DNA from: JASFQI01 sp050115555
Lineage (GTDB): Bacteria; Desulfobacterota; DSM-4660; Desulfatiglandales; HGW-15
Direction of reading: 5' to 3'
Assembly: GCA_050115555.1 (NCBI GenBank)
Contig: JASFQI010000129.1
Span: 1 to 12,215 of the forward strand
Length of the DNA stretch: 12,215 nucleotides
The position numbers and the translations under genes were made by a program. A model generated the notes under the pieces. That model searched no databases and was not told where the DNA came from. It was given only the letters and a program-made list of their open reading frames with translations. Below, one piece after another: positions 1 through 6,349 of this stretch (positions within the stretch are counted from its first letter, which is position 1; the number at the start of each line of letters is the position of its first letter).

Positions 1-259
1 CGAATGCATGGGCCGTAAGCATCACGGCAGGGATGTTTCGGGAAACGGCCAGTTCCAGGAGTCGATAACCGTCAACGCCCATGATGTCCAAGATGGCGAG
101 GTCGAACGGCTGGGTGCCCAGCAGGTCCCTGGCCTCTTCGAAAGTCGAGGCCAGGAAGAGATTGCACATGGGCAACAGCTCTTCCAGTGTGGTCAGAATG
201 TCCTGCTCGTCATCCACCGCCAGGACGTTTTTCCCCTCCAGGGGGCTCTTTTCCTGCAT
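1..259 (-). CDS. Response-regulator receiver-domain protein (partial, C-terminus outside window)
   Basis: Translating leftward from the ATG at 259 gives 86 residues before the window edge. They read as a CheY-like receiver domain: an acidic pocket VDDE at residues 15-18, the phospho-acceptor Asp58 in the hydrophobic strand LAILDIMG (54-61), and the conserved Thr82 in the strand VMLTAHAF (79-86). A histidine kinase would be expected to phosphorylate Asp58. Any output domain lies beyond the window, so it could be a stand-alone receiver or a larger regulator. The start is well supported by a GGGAG ribosome-binding site ending 7 nt upstream. The gene begins only 14 nt after the ubiD stop, so it is probably co-transcribed with the aromatic-activation genes, although nothing in the sequence shows what it controls. 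The receiver assignment is secure; the role is unknown. Confidence 0.85.
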   Translation of the reverse strand, partial: MQEKSPLEGKNVLAVDDEQDILTTLEELLPMCNLFLASTFEEARDLLGTQPFDLAILDIMGVDGYRLLELAVSRNIPAVMLTAHAF

Positions 260-273
260 GATTGTTTCTCCCT

Positions 274-1686
274 TTACTTGAACCCCAACTCCTCCCACCG
301 GGATTCCACCCTCTTTCTCACGTCGGGGTCCAGCTGGATCTGGATGGGTTTCTCTTTCCATTCATAGGGAATGGTGGCGTCCAGAAGCAGCCTTCCCGTG
401 ATCTCCCGGGCTTCGATGGGGAGGGACGGGTCCAATGGGGTGGACCGGCCCCGCTTGATGACCTGGGAGCGGTTCGGCTGGAACCGGAAGCTCAACGCGT
501 ACATGACCCGGGGAATATCCCAGGAATCGATGTCCTCGTCCACCACGATGACGGTCTTGAGCCCGTATGCGCCCATCTCCGTGGAGACCGCAGCGGTGAG
601 AACCTGATCCGCATGTCCGGGGTACATGGTTTTCATGGAGATGATGGCCAGGAACCGTCCCGAGCCCTCGGGCGGACAGTAAACCGACTTGATGCCCGGG
701 ATGTGCATCTCGTCGGCGAGCTGCTGCCACAGCGTGGCGCCGTAGGAAAGGGCCATGACCATGTGCGTGTCCGTGACCGCGCGGCCCACGGTGGTGGAGT
801 GCAGGATGGGGTTGTCCCGGTGGGTGACGCACTTGATGTCCATGTAGTTTCTGGGGTCCGTGCCCACCCCCGAGTAGTACCCCGTGTACTCCCCGAACGG
901 GCCTTCGTCCATGAACTTCTCCGGGTCGCATTCCCCCTCCAGCACGATTTCCGCATGGGCCGGGATGGGAAGATCCACGGTCTCGCCCTCAACGACCTCG
1001 CAGGCCTCGCCGCGAATGGAGCCGTACACGTCGTACTCCGAAATGCCGGCCGAAACCCGGGCGGCCCCCAGGATGAAGAGAAGGGGGTCGCACCCGATGA
1101 TGGAAGCGCAGGGCATGGGTTTGCCCATGGCCTGGTATTTCTTGAGCATCTGGTCCGCATGCTTGCCCTTGATGAACTGGGTCCCGATCTTGTTCTTGCC
1201 CAGGAGCTGCGAGCGGTAGGTCCCCAGGTTGACCCATCCGGTTTCAGGGTCCCTGGTGAGGATGAAATGGGCCGTGCCGATGTAACGTCCCCCGTCCAGA
1301 GGAAAGAAATGGGGGACGGGGAACTTGAAAAGGTCGATGTCGTCGCCCTTGACGATGTTCTGCTTGCACGGGGCGTTCTTTTTGTCCACCCACTTGGGGG
1401 GGATGGGCTTGTTGCCCATCTTGACCCAGGCCCGCAGGACCTCCGGCAGGGGGGTTTCCTTGGGCAGTCCCAGGATGATGGCCAGCTTCTGCGCGGTGGT
1501 GCACGTGCTGGTGATGACCGGAGTGCTGTAATCCTTGACGTTTTCGAAAAGGAGGGCCGGTCCCTGGGCTTCCTCATTGAGCTTTGCAATGTGGGAAAGC
1601 TCGAGGTTCCAGTCCACCTCCGCAGTGATCCTTTTCAGTTCTCCTTCCTTCTCCGTCACTTCAATAAAATCCCGCATGCTTTTCAT
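274..1686 (-). CDS. UbiD-family (de)carboxylase, phenylphosphate carboxylase-like
   Basis: This 470-residue protein has the usual length of UbiD/Fdc1 enzymes, which use prenylated FMN to add or remove CO2 on aromatic or unsaturated acids. By spacing against Fdc1, the cofactor and metal residues are all present: Asn153, Arg158 (in NLGTYRSQ), His176, Glu217 (in GISEYD) and the catalytic pair Glu261 and Glu266 in EGPFGEYTGYY. The GGGAGG ribosome-binding site supports the ATG at 1686; a second ATG three codons in is also possible. The preceding genes encode a phenylphosphate-synthase-like pair, so by analogy with Thauera aromatica the likely reaction is carboxylation of phenylphosphate to 4-hydroxybenzoate. 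The known phenylphosphate carboxylase has two UbiD-type subunits (PpcA, PpcB) plus small ones, while only one UbiD is visible here. The family call is firm; the substrate is inferred from neighbours. Confidence 0.9.
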   Translation of the reverse strand: MKSMRDFIEVTEKEGELKRITAEVDWNLELSHIAKLNEEAQGPALLFENVKDYSTPVITSTCTTAQKLAIILGLPKETPLPEVLRAWVKMGNKPIPPKWVDKKNAPCKQNIVKGDDIDLFKFPVPHFFPLDGGRYIGTAHFILTRDPETGWVNLGTYRSQLLGKNKIGTQFIKGKHADQMLKKYQAMGKPMPCASIIGCDPLLFILGAARVSAGISEYDVYGSIRGEACEVVEGETVDLPIPAHAEIVLEGECDPEKFMDEGPFGEYTGYYSGVGTDPRNYMDIKCVTHRDNPILHSTTVGRAVTDTHMVMALSYGATLWQQLADEMHIPGIKSVYCPPEGSGRFLAIISMKTMYPGHADQVLTAAVSTEMGAYGLKTVIVVDEDIDSWDIPRVMYALSFRFQPNRSQVIKRGRSTPLDPSLPIEAREITGRLLLDATIPYEWKEKPIQIQLDPDVRKRVESRWEELGFK

Positions 1687-1747
1687 GTCTTGTGTGCCTC
1701 CCGATTCTTGTAAGGGTTGCCGAATCCTTCCGGATCCTCATTTCTTC

Positions 1748-1795
1748 GGCACGAAGTCCTTCCAGGCCCGGGGGCGTTCGTCGAGGTTTCGTGCC
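1748..1795. repeat. Inverted repeat in the ppsB-ubiD gap
   Basis: GGCACGAA (1748-1755) is exactly complementary to TTCGTGCC (1788-1795), separated by 32 nt. In the leftward transcript the arms could form the base of a larger structure between the ppsB-like stop and the ubiD ribosome-binding site. The same 158-nt gap also holds two short reading frames, described under findings. No other feature is seen in the gap apart from the hairpin at 1812-1844. Confidence 0.4.
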
Positions 1796-1811
1796 CATCT
1801 ATATCCTTCCA

Positions 1812-1844
1812 GCCGTAAAGGCCCCGGGGCCCCCCTGCTACGGC
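1812..1844 (-). repeat. GC-rich intercistronic hairpin directly after the ppsB-like stop
   Basis: GCCGTA (1812-1817) pairs with TACGGC (1839-1844), enclosing a self-complementary GGCCCCGGGGCC core (1820-1831). The structure touches the stop codon of the ppsB-like gene (1845-1847). No T-run follows in the direction of transcription, so it is unlikely to be a full intrinsic terminator. An mRNA-stabilising or processing element that sets the ratio of the two synthase subunits to the UbiD is a reasonable guess. Confidence 0.45.
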
Positions 1845-2915
1845 CTATGATTTCAGCTTGATGCGCTTCATGGCCTGGGCCATAAGGAGCTCCCGGCCGG
1901 TTTTACTGCCCAGGCGCGATTCCTTCTTCTTCTGGCTCCACACGGTCTCGGGCCGGGCCTGCACGATGAAGACGTTCTTCGGAAACGGGACCCTCTCGTC
2001 AATGGCCCACTCGATGTCCATGGGGACTCCGTAGTGCGTCTCGATTTCTTTTGCCAGCTTGGTCAGTTCCTTGATCTCGGTATCCTGAAGACAGCATGCC
2101 GCGCCTTTCTCGGGATCGAGGTCCGCCTCCTTGACCTCCCCGTTCTCGGGGTCGAACACGCAGGCGATGTGCTTGACGGAGACGTTCTTTTCCGTGGGCT
2201 CCATGAGGACCTTGTCCACGGCAAACCGGTCGGGGTTCACGGTTCCGCCGACCACGGTCTCGCCCAGGCCCCAGGCCCCCTCGATGACCACCTTGGAGGG
2301 ATCGCCGTCCGTGGGGTTGAGGGAGAACATGACCCCGGCACACTTGGCGTTCACCATTTTCTGGACCCCCACGCTGATAAAGACCTTTTCGTGGGGAAAA
2401 TCGTTTCGAATGCGATAGCTGACGGCGCGCGGTGTGAAGAGGCTGGCCCAGCAGTCCTGGACCCGTTGAAGGACCCGATCCGGTCCCATGACCCAGAGGT
2501 GGGTGTCCTGCTGGCCTGCAAAGCTCGCCGTGGGCAGGTCCTCGGCCGTGGCGCTGGAGCGCACGGCCACGGGCAGGTTGTCCTCGGCGCACGCCTCGCA
2601 AAGGGCCGCGTAGGCGTCGGTAATGGCCGAGCGCATGTCATCCGGCATGGGGGCGTTTCGAATCAGCCCCTGTACCTGCTCGCTCGCCTTGTGAACGGCG
2701 TCCACGGCCCCCAACTGAAGACCCGAGAGCAGTTCGTACATCTTCTCCGTAATGCCGGTGCGGGTGATGAATTCTTCGTAACAGGTTGTGGTGACGGCGA
2801 AACCGGGGGGCACACGAATGCCGGCATGTATCATCTCACCCAGGCTTGCGTTTTTTCCGCCGACGAGCGAAAGCGAGTTTTTGTCAAGGTCCTTGAGTTT
2901 TTCTGTGTAGCTCAT
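1845..2915 (-). CDS. PEP-synthase N-terminal-like ATP-binding protein; phenylphosphate synthase subunit B-like
   Basis: The 356-residue product is a stand-alone ATP-grasp domain of the pyruvate phosphate dikinase/PEP synthase type. Visible motifs are VGGKNASLGEM (18-28), VRSSATAEDLPTASFAGQQ (118-136), the WGLGETVVGG segment (215-224) and the closing DIEWAID (300-306) and QARPET (319-324). It lacks the phosphohistidine and PEP-binding domains of full-length PEP synthase. Those parts of the reaction fall to the protein encoded upstream, which carries the phosphohistidine. In T. aromatica the corresponding 40-kDa subunit uses ATP to phosphorylate the histidine of the 70-kDa subunit, releasing AMP and phosphate. 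The ATG at 2915 is chosen because a GGAGAGG ribosome-binding site lies just upstream and homology begins there; a longer in-frame start at 3023 would translate through a hairpin. The family is certain; phenol as substrate is inferred. Confidence 0.88.
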   Translation of the reverse strand: MSYTEKLKDLDKNSLSLVGGKNASLGEMIHAGIRVPPGFAVTTTCYEEFITRTGITEKMYELLSGLQLGAVDAVHKASEQVQGLIRNAPMPDDMRSAITDAYAALCEACAEDNLPVAVRSSATAEDLPTASFAGQQDTHLWVMGPDRVLQRVQDCWASLFTPRAVSYRIRNDFPHEKVFISVGVQKMVNAKCAGVMFSLNPTDGDPSKVVIEGAWGLGETVVGGTVNPDRFAVDKVLMEPTEKNVSVKHIACVFDPENGEVKEADLDPEKGAACCLQDTEIKELTKLAKEIETHYGVPMDIEWAIDERVPFPKNVFIVQARPETVWSQKKKESRLGSKTGRELLMAQAMKRIKLKS

Positions 2916-2976
2916 GTTGCCTCTCCATGTTCCGGCGAGCGGGTTGTGTGCGGTCCCGTCCTGAAGGGGATGGTGA

Positions 2977-3001
2977 GGCGCCGGGCTCGAGGCCCGGCGC
3001 C
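2977..3001 (-). repeat. Perfect 10-bp hairpin between the ppsA-like and ppsB-like genes
   Basis: GGCGCCGGGC (2977-2986) and GCCCGGCGCC (2992-3001) are exactly complementary around a 5-nt loop, giving an almost entirely G:C stem. It lies 31 nt after the ppsA-like stop. In the leftward transcript it is followed by TCACCATCCCC, not by a T-run. It therefore looks like an RNA-processing, stability or partial-attenuation element and not a terminator that separates the genes. Confidence 0.6.
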
Positions 3002-3032
3002 GTGAAACGCACCTCAATAGCATGTCATCTGG

Positions 3033-4892
3033 CTACGCCCGCTGCACCACGGTGACCACCCCCGTGTCCCCGTCCACGCGGATGATGTCCCCCGTTTTGA
3101 TAGCGGTCGTGGAAATGCCGGTTCCCGTAACCGCCGGGACGCCGTATTCCCGGCACACGATGGCTGCATGGCTGGTCAGGCCCCCGATGTCCGTCACTGC
3201 GCCGCGGATCTTGGCGAACACAGGCGCCCAGGAGGGGTTCGTGTTGGGGCACACCAGGATCTCACCATCCTGGAGGTTCGTGATGTCCTTGAGGAGCTTG
3301 AGGACCCTGGCCGGGCCTTCGTTCACGCCTGCGGACGCGGCGAACCCCTTGATTTCGGAGAGGTCCTTGGCATCTTCTGCGGAGACCCCCTTGAGCCACT
3401 CCTTGACCTTGTCCGTGGTCACCCCCCAGAGCATGATCGTGAAGGGCTCGGCCACCTCCTCGGGCGGCACGCCCAGGGCAGGCGGCGGGCTCCACTTCTG
3501 GGCCGCCTCCAGGATTTTCCGGCGCTTGGCCGCCTTGGCCTTGTAGTACTCCCCTCGAACCGGAATCCCCACACCCAGTGCCCAGGCCGTGGACAGCTCG
3601 GTCAGCATCTCGGGGATCTCGTAACGGTGGAACATGAAGATGTCATCCACGTCCTGGATGAGCCCGTTGTTCACGAGGAGCTTCCCGAAGGTCCTCACCT
3701 TGTCGAACCAGATGGTGTGGAGCCAGTGCTCCACCCAGAAGAGGTGGTCCTCGGCGTAGCGGTAGATGGTCCGGATCGTGTTGTAGGCATCGTCAAAGGA
3801 CTTCCGGTCCTCGTCCGTGGAGATCAGGTCCACGTACTGGGTCACGACCCGTTCCCGTTCCTTGTCGATGTCCTCGATGGCGCGCTCGATGGTCTCGCCC
3901 CTGTCCAGCATGTCGACATATCCCTGCAGGTAGCTGAAGGGAATGTCCAGGGTGTTGGACCAACTGCCCTCGTAGTGGAACCATCCGCTGCCGCAGGATA
4001 CGGAGAACCAGGGGTCCTTGGCCTTCTCGAGCTCGGCAAGCCACTTCTTGCCGTCCTCACTGCCTCCCAGCTCCTGGATCTTGGCATCCGCCTTCTTTTC
4101 GCTCTGGAGGATCGCCTTCACAGCCGGGGATTCCATGGCCAGGCGGGCCAGGCGGCAGAGCTCCTCCTCGGGCTTGAACATGGACACGTAGGCCCCGGCC
4201 ACCATCTTGCCGATGGCGCTCTCGCTGATACCCGGAAAGAGCTTGCGGCACACGTCGCCGAACATGAGGTAGGCAAGGTAGCTCAGGTTCAGCATCTCGA
4301 AGTGATACTGCCACGCCTTGATCATGAGGTTGACCAGGCGGTCGAAGGTCTCGAGGATCTGATAGGAGACGTAGTATCCCTTGGGAGCGGGAAGGACTTC
4401 CTCATCCGGCACGAACTTCGGAAGCTCCGTGGGGATGTCCAGGGACTTCATCTCTTCGCCCAGGGCCTTGAACTTGGTGAGCCACTTGTCCCAAAGCTCG
4501 TTGTAGTGCTCGAACACGTAAAAAACGCGCTTTTCGAAATGGCCTGCCTTCTCTCCGATGACCTCGTCCGGGGGTGGGGCCACTGCGCAGATGTAAAGGT
4601 AACCGCCGACCAGCCGCTGGGCGATGCCCTGAGCAGGCGGAATGCAGAAGACCCTTGTCGTGTACTGGGAGAGGGAGATCTGCCAGGCCTCCTGGAAGAT
4701 GAGATCCAGGGGGGGCATGGGGTCCGGGGCATGGATCTTGTCCTGGTACCAGAAGTTCGCCTTTTCCCAGTCCGCTCGTTCGCCTGGTGTGAAAAAGAAA
4801 TGGGACGGGTACATTTCCTCCCAGCCTTCAAGCTCTGGAGGAACCTCAAAATCGTGGGGATCCGGGAACCTTCCTGCCTTGTCTTCTGCCAT
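3033..4892 (-). CDS. PEP-synthase-like phosphohistidine protein; phenylphosphate synthase subunit A-like
   Basis: This 619-residue protein (about 70 kDa) ends in the swivelling phosphohistidine domain of PEP-utilising enzymes, roughly residues 535-619. The signature GGLTSHAAIVCREYGVPAV carries the phosphate-accepting His575, followed by the KTGDIIRVDGDTGVV core. The protein stops right after this domain, so the PEP/pyruvate-binding barrel of true PEP synthase is absent. The N-terminal 500 residues are mostly helical, with no motif I can name. Size and layout match the 70-kDa subunit of T. aromatica phenylphosphate synthase, whose phosphohistidine passes phosphate to phenol. The ATG at 4892 is fixed by a very strong ribosome-binding site. 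The frame stays open upstream to 5144, but that stretch looks non-coding. It is the first gene of the leftward operon, and its ATP-binding partner is encoded next. A different phosphorylated arene remains possible. Confidence 0.88.
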   Translation of the reverse strand: MAEDKAGRFPDPHDFEVPPELEGWEEMYPSHFFFTPGERADWEKANFWYQDKIHAPDPMPPLDLIFQEAWQISLSQYTTRVFCIPPAQGIAQRLVGGYLYICAVAPPPDEVIGEKAGHFEKRVFYVFEHYNELWDKWLTKFKALGEEMKSLDIPTELPKFVPDEEVLPAPKGYYVSYQILETFDRLVNLMIKAWQYHFEMLNLSYLAYLMFGDVCRKLFPGISESAIGKMVAGAYVSMFKPEEELCRLARLAMESPAVKAILQSEKKADAKIQELGGSEDGKKWLAELEKAKDPWFSVSCGSGWFHYEGSWSNTLDIPFSYLQGYVDMLDRGETIERAIEDIDKERERVVTQYVDLISTDEDRKSFDDAYNTIRTIYRYAEDHLFWVEHWLHTIWFDKVRTFGKLLVNNGLIQDVDDIFMFHRYEIPEMLTELSTAWALGVGIPVRGEYYKAKAAKRRKILEAAQKWSPPPALGVPPEEVAEPFTIMLWGVTTDKVKEWLKGVSAEDAKDLSEIKGFAASAGVNEGPARVLKLLKDITNLQDGEILVCPNTNPSWAPVFAKIRGAVTDIGGLTSHAAIVCREYGVPAVTGTGISTTAIKTGDIIRVDGDTGVVTVVQRA

Positions 4893-5190
4893 AGTACACC
4901 TCCCTGTAGGGTACGGTTGAAGGCCAGTCGTCTCTCTCGGCAACGGGCCGGGCGACAGTGGATCGATAATGCAACGACCCACGGGATCACAGGAAGAATT
5001 CAGAGGCCCCCTTCTTTTCGAACCGCTTGAGAAAGAAGTGAATTGCTTGGTATCTCGGGCACTTCCAGAGTGTGGAATCGGTCCGCGGACAGACTCAACC
5101 GCGTGCGGTTCTTTTCGAATGTAGGGCGCCGTCGGCAGAGACACAGCAGAAGGGGTTCCCGCGAATCAGGGTCTCGAAAAAAGAAATTCC
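4893..5190 (-). other. Long GC-rich leader of the ppsA-like operon with palindromes and a direct repeat
   Basis: No gene is recognisable here. The stretch holds a perfect 10-bp palindrome GTCCGCGGAC (5081-5090), a dyad AACCGC-GT-GCGGTT (5097-5110) and the 11-bp direct repeat TTCTTTTCGAA at 5012-5022 and 5109-5119. If transcription starts near 5161, this would be a leader of roughly 270 nt. The palindromes could be operators or RNA stems. The reading frame of the ppsA-like gene runs open through part of it without a convincing start or protein-like sequence. Confidence 0.4.
4897..4905 (-). promoter_or_regulatory. Strong ribosome-binding site of the ppsA-like gene
   Basis: Read leftward, AGGGAGGTG ends 4 nt before the ATG at 4892. 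It is close to the full anti-Shine-Dalgarno complement and decides the start against the in-frame extension up to 5144. Confidence 0.85.
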
Positions 5191-5196
5191 TGTCAA
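5161..5196 (-). promoter_or_regulatory. Candidate LysR-dependent promoter of the leftward operon
   Basis: On the minus strand a perfect TTGACA -35 hexamer occupies 5196-5191, which would place the transcription start near 5161. The perfect LysR-type dyad centred at 5226 would then sit at about -65, the canonical recognition-site position for this regulator family. No good -10 hexamer is visible at the expected spacing (GACCCT at 17 nt), which is common in activator-dependent promoters but also leaves the call weak. A TATAAT on the same strand (5252-5247) is an alternative -10 without a -35. Confidence 0.35.
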
Positions 5197-5206
5197 ATTC
5201 GTTTTC

Positions 5207-5254
5207 CTTATGCTACATATAAGCTCAGCTTATATAAGAATTCACTATTATAAG
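5207..5254. promoter_or_regulatory. LysR-type operator cluster (ATAAG/CTTAT half-sites)
   Basis: An AT-rich island in GC-rich surroundings holds a perfect dyad, ATATAAGC (5217-5224) and GCTTATAT (5228-5235) around TCA. This contains TAAGCTCAGCTTA, a T-N11-A LysR box. A second arrangement, CTTAT-N7-ATAAG (5207-5223), overlaps it, and CTTATATAAG (5229-5238) is itself a palindrome. ATAAG recurs at 5219, 5234 and 5250. The island lies between the divergent ppsA-like and LysR genes, where a LysR-type protein usually binds to control both its own gene and its target. Confidence 0.6.
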
Positions 5255-5266
5255 GTTTACTTAGAG

Positions 5267-5371
5267 TTGACGGTCTCGCAAAAATCCGCTCGACCGAGGT
5301 TGGCTTCGCTGCAAGGCCTTGGATTCGCTAGTGGCAAATTTCATGGTCACGGCTTTTTGTGACTCCATCAT
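5267..5371. repeat. MITE-like element with imperfect terminal inverted repeats
   Basis: The 21-nt ends 5267-5287 and 5351-5371 are inverted relative to each other and match at 15 of 21 positions, sharing the core CAAAAA/TTTTTG and the outer GGTC/TCC-type blocks. The 105-bp unit also contains the palindrome CAAGGCCTTG (5312-5321). The end sequence resembles dispersed short repeats that I recall from Desulfobacterota genomes; this is memory, not a search result. There is no obvious target-site duplication. It forms most of the leader of the LysR gene and stops 6 nt before that gene's ribosome-binding site. Confidence 0.45.
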
Positions 5372-5377
5372 CGTTCC

Positions 5378-5382
5378 GGAGG
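5378..5382 (+). promoter_or_regulatory. Ribosome-binding site of the LysR-type gene (GTG start)
   Basis: GGAGG lies 4 nt before the GTG at 5387 and supports this non-ATG start, which also begins the conserved LysR N-terminus (INLNQLRVF). Confidence 0.8.
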
Positions 5383-5386
5383 CCCG

Positions 5387-6349
5387 GTGATCAATCTCAA
5401 CCAGCTTCGTGTTTTCTACCATGCGGCCAAGCTGCAGAACTTCACACGCGCATCCGAGGAGCTCTGCATCACCCAGCCGGGCGTGACCGCCCAGGTCAAG
5501 CTCTTCGAGGAGACCTGCAACCTCGTGCTGTTCAAGAAAAAGGGCCGCAGGGTCTATCTTACGGATGAAGGAAAGGCCCTGTACGAATACGCGAAAAAGA
5601 TTTTCGAGTATGAGCGGGAGCTGGAAGACGCGATCGAGGACCTGCGAAAGCTGAAACGCGGTGTGCTGAGGCTCGGAACGACCAAGGCGTATGCCCGGTA
5701 CTTCATGCCTCTTCTCTTGAGCCGCTACCACCAGGCATACCCGAACATTCGCATCAGCCTGGACGAGGGGAGCTCCAGGGACATGATTTTCAGCCTGCTG
5801 GAACTTCGAAACGAGATCGTCATCATTGCCAAGGCCGTGGACCATCCCGGTGTGTCCTTCACCCCGTTCAGCCAGGAGGAGCTGGTGATGATCACAGCCC
5901 CGAACCATCCCTGGGCGGCGCGGCGGGCGGTGACGATCCAGGAGCTGGCCGAGGAGCCGATCATCATGAAGGACTCCGGATCGGGCACGCGCCGGGTGGT
6001 CAACGAGCTCTTCTCGGGGTGCGGGCTGGAGCCCAACGTGCTGATGGAGACGAGCAACACCGAGTTCATCAAGGACCTGGTGCAGCGCGGGGAAGCCGTG
6101 AGCTTCCTGGTGCGGGAGTCGGTGGCCCTGGAGCTCGAGGCGGGAAAGCTGAAGGTCGTTCCCCTGGAGGGGCACAGCCTCTCCCTGGATGTGAGCATCG
6201 CTCACCTCAAGGACCAATACCTCTCCCTTCCGGCCAAGGCCTTCCTGGAGATCCTGGAGCGCCTCAAGGCCGCGGTCATGCCCTACCAGGGAATCGGCGC
6301 CATGATGGCCCGCATGCTGGCCCGGCGCAAGAAGAGCAGGGACCGGTAG
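5387..6349 (+). CDS. LysR-family transcriptional regulator
   Basis: The 320-residue protein has the length and layout of LysR regulators: an N-terminal winged helix-turn-helix at about residues 4-65 (LNQLRVFYHAAK, NFTRASEELCITQPGVTAQV), a linker helix, and an effector-binding domain at about 91-300 beginning LRLGTTKAYARYF. It starts with GTG behind a good ribosome-binding site. It is divergent from the ppsA-like operon, and the gap carries LysR-box sequences, so it most likely controls that operon in response to an aromatic compound or intermediate, and perhaps its own gene. Its stop overlaps the start of the transporter gene, so regulator and transporter are translationally linked. The C-terminal tail after about residue 300 is basic (ARRKKSRDR). 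The family is certain; effector and targets are inferred. Confidence 0.92.
   Translation: MINLNQLRVFYHAAKLQNFTRASEELCITQPGVTAQVKLFEETCNLVLFKKKGRRVYLTDEGKALYEYAKKIFEYERELEDAIEDLRKLKRGVLRLGTTKAYARYFMPLLLSRYHQAYPNIRISLDEGSSRDMIFSLLELRNEIVIIAKAVDHPGVSFTPFSQEELVMITAPNHPWAARRAVTIQELAEEPIIMKDSGSGTRRVVNELFSGCGLEPNVLMETSNTEFIKDLVQRGEAVSFLVRESVALELEAGKLKVVPLEGHSLSLDVSIAHLKDQYLSLPAKAFLEILERLKAAVMPYQGIGAMMARMLARRKKSRDR

Noticed and set aside
262..1713. Long open frame on the plus strand opposite ubiD
   Set aside because: It mirrors the UbiD gene in GC-rich DNA, is low-complexity in Gly/Asp/Val/Leu and shows no domain; the minus-strand UbiD is unmistakable.
2977..3001. Hairpin as an operon-ending terminator
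   Set aside because: No T-run follows in the leftward direction, and the next gene has its own ribosome-binding site 60 nt on in the same direction.
2916..3023. 36-codon N-terminal extension of the ppsB-like protein
   Set aside because: It would translate through the 2977-3001 hairpin, and family homology starts at the ATG at 2915 behind a good ribosome-binding site.
1845..4892. A full-length PEP synthase broken by a frameshift
   Set aside because: The ATP-binding part is encoded after the phosphohistidine part, the reverse of PEP synthase domain order, each has its own start and ribosome-binding site, and the PEP-binding barrel is absent.
3168..5030. 620-codon open frame on the plus strand opposite the ppsA-like gene
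   Set aside because: An antisense artefact of GC-rich codon use; the minus strand carries a recognised phosphohistidine motif and a strong ribosome-binding site.
4893..5144. 84-codon N-terminal extension of the ppsA-like protein
   Set aside because: The GTG at 5144 has no ribosome-binding site, the added sequence is not protein-like, and a near-perfect site precedes the ATG at 4892.
5267..5272. TTGACG as a -35 box for the LysR gene
   Set aside because: No acceptable -10 lies 16-18 nt downstream, and the motif is part of the left end of the inverted-ended element.
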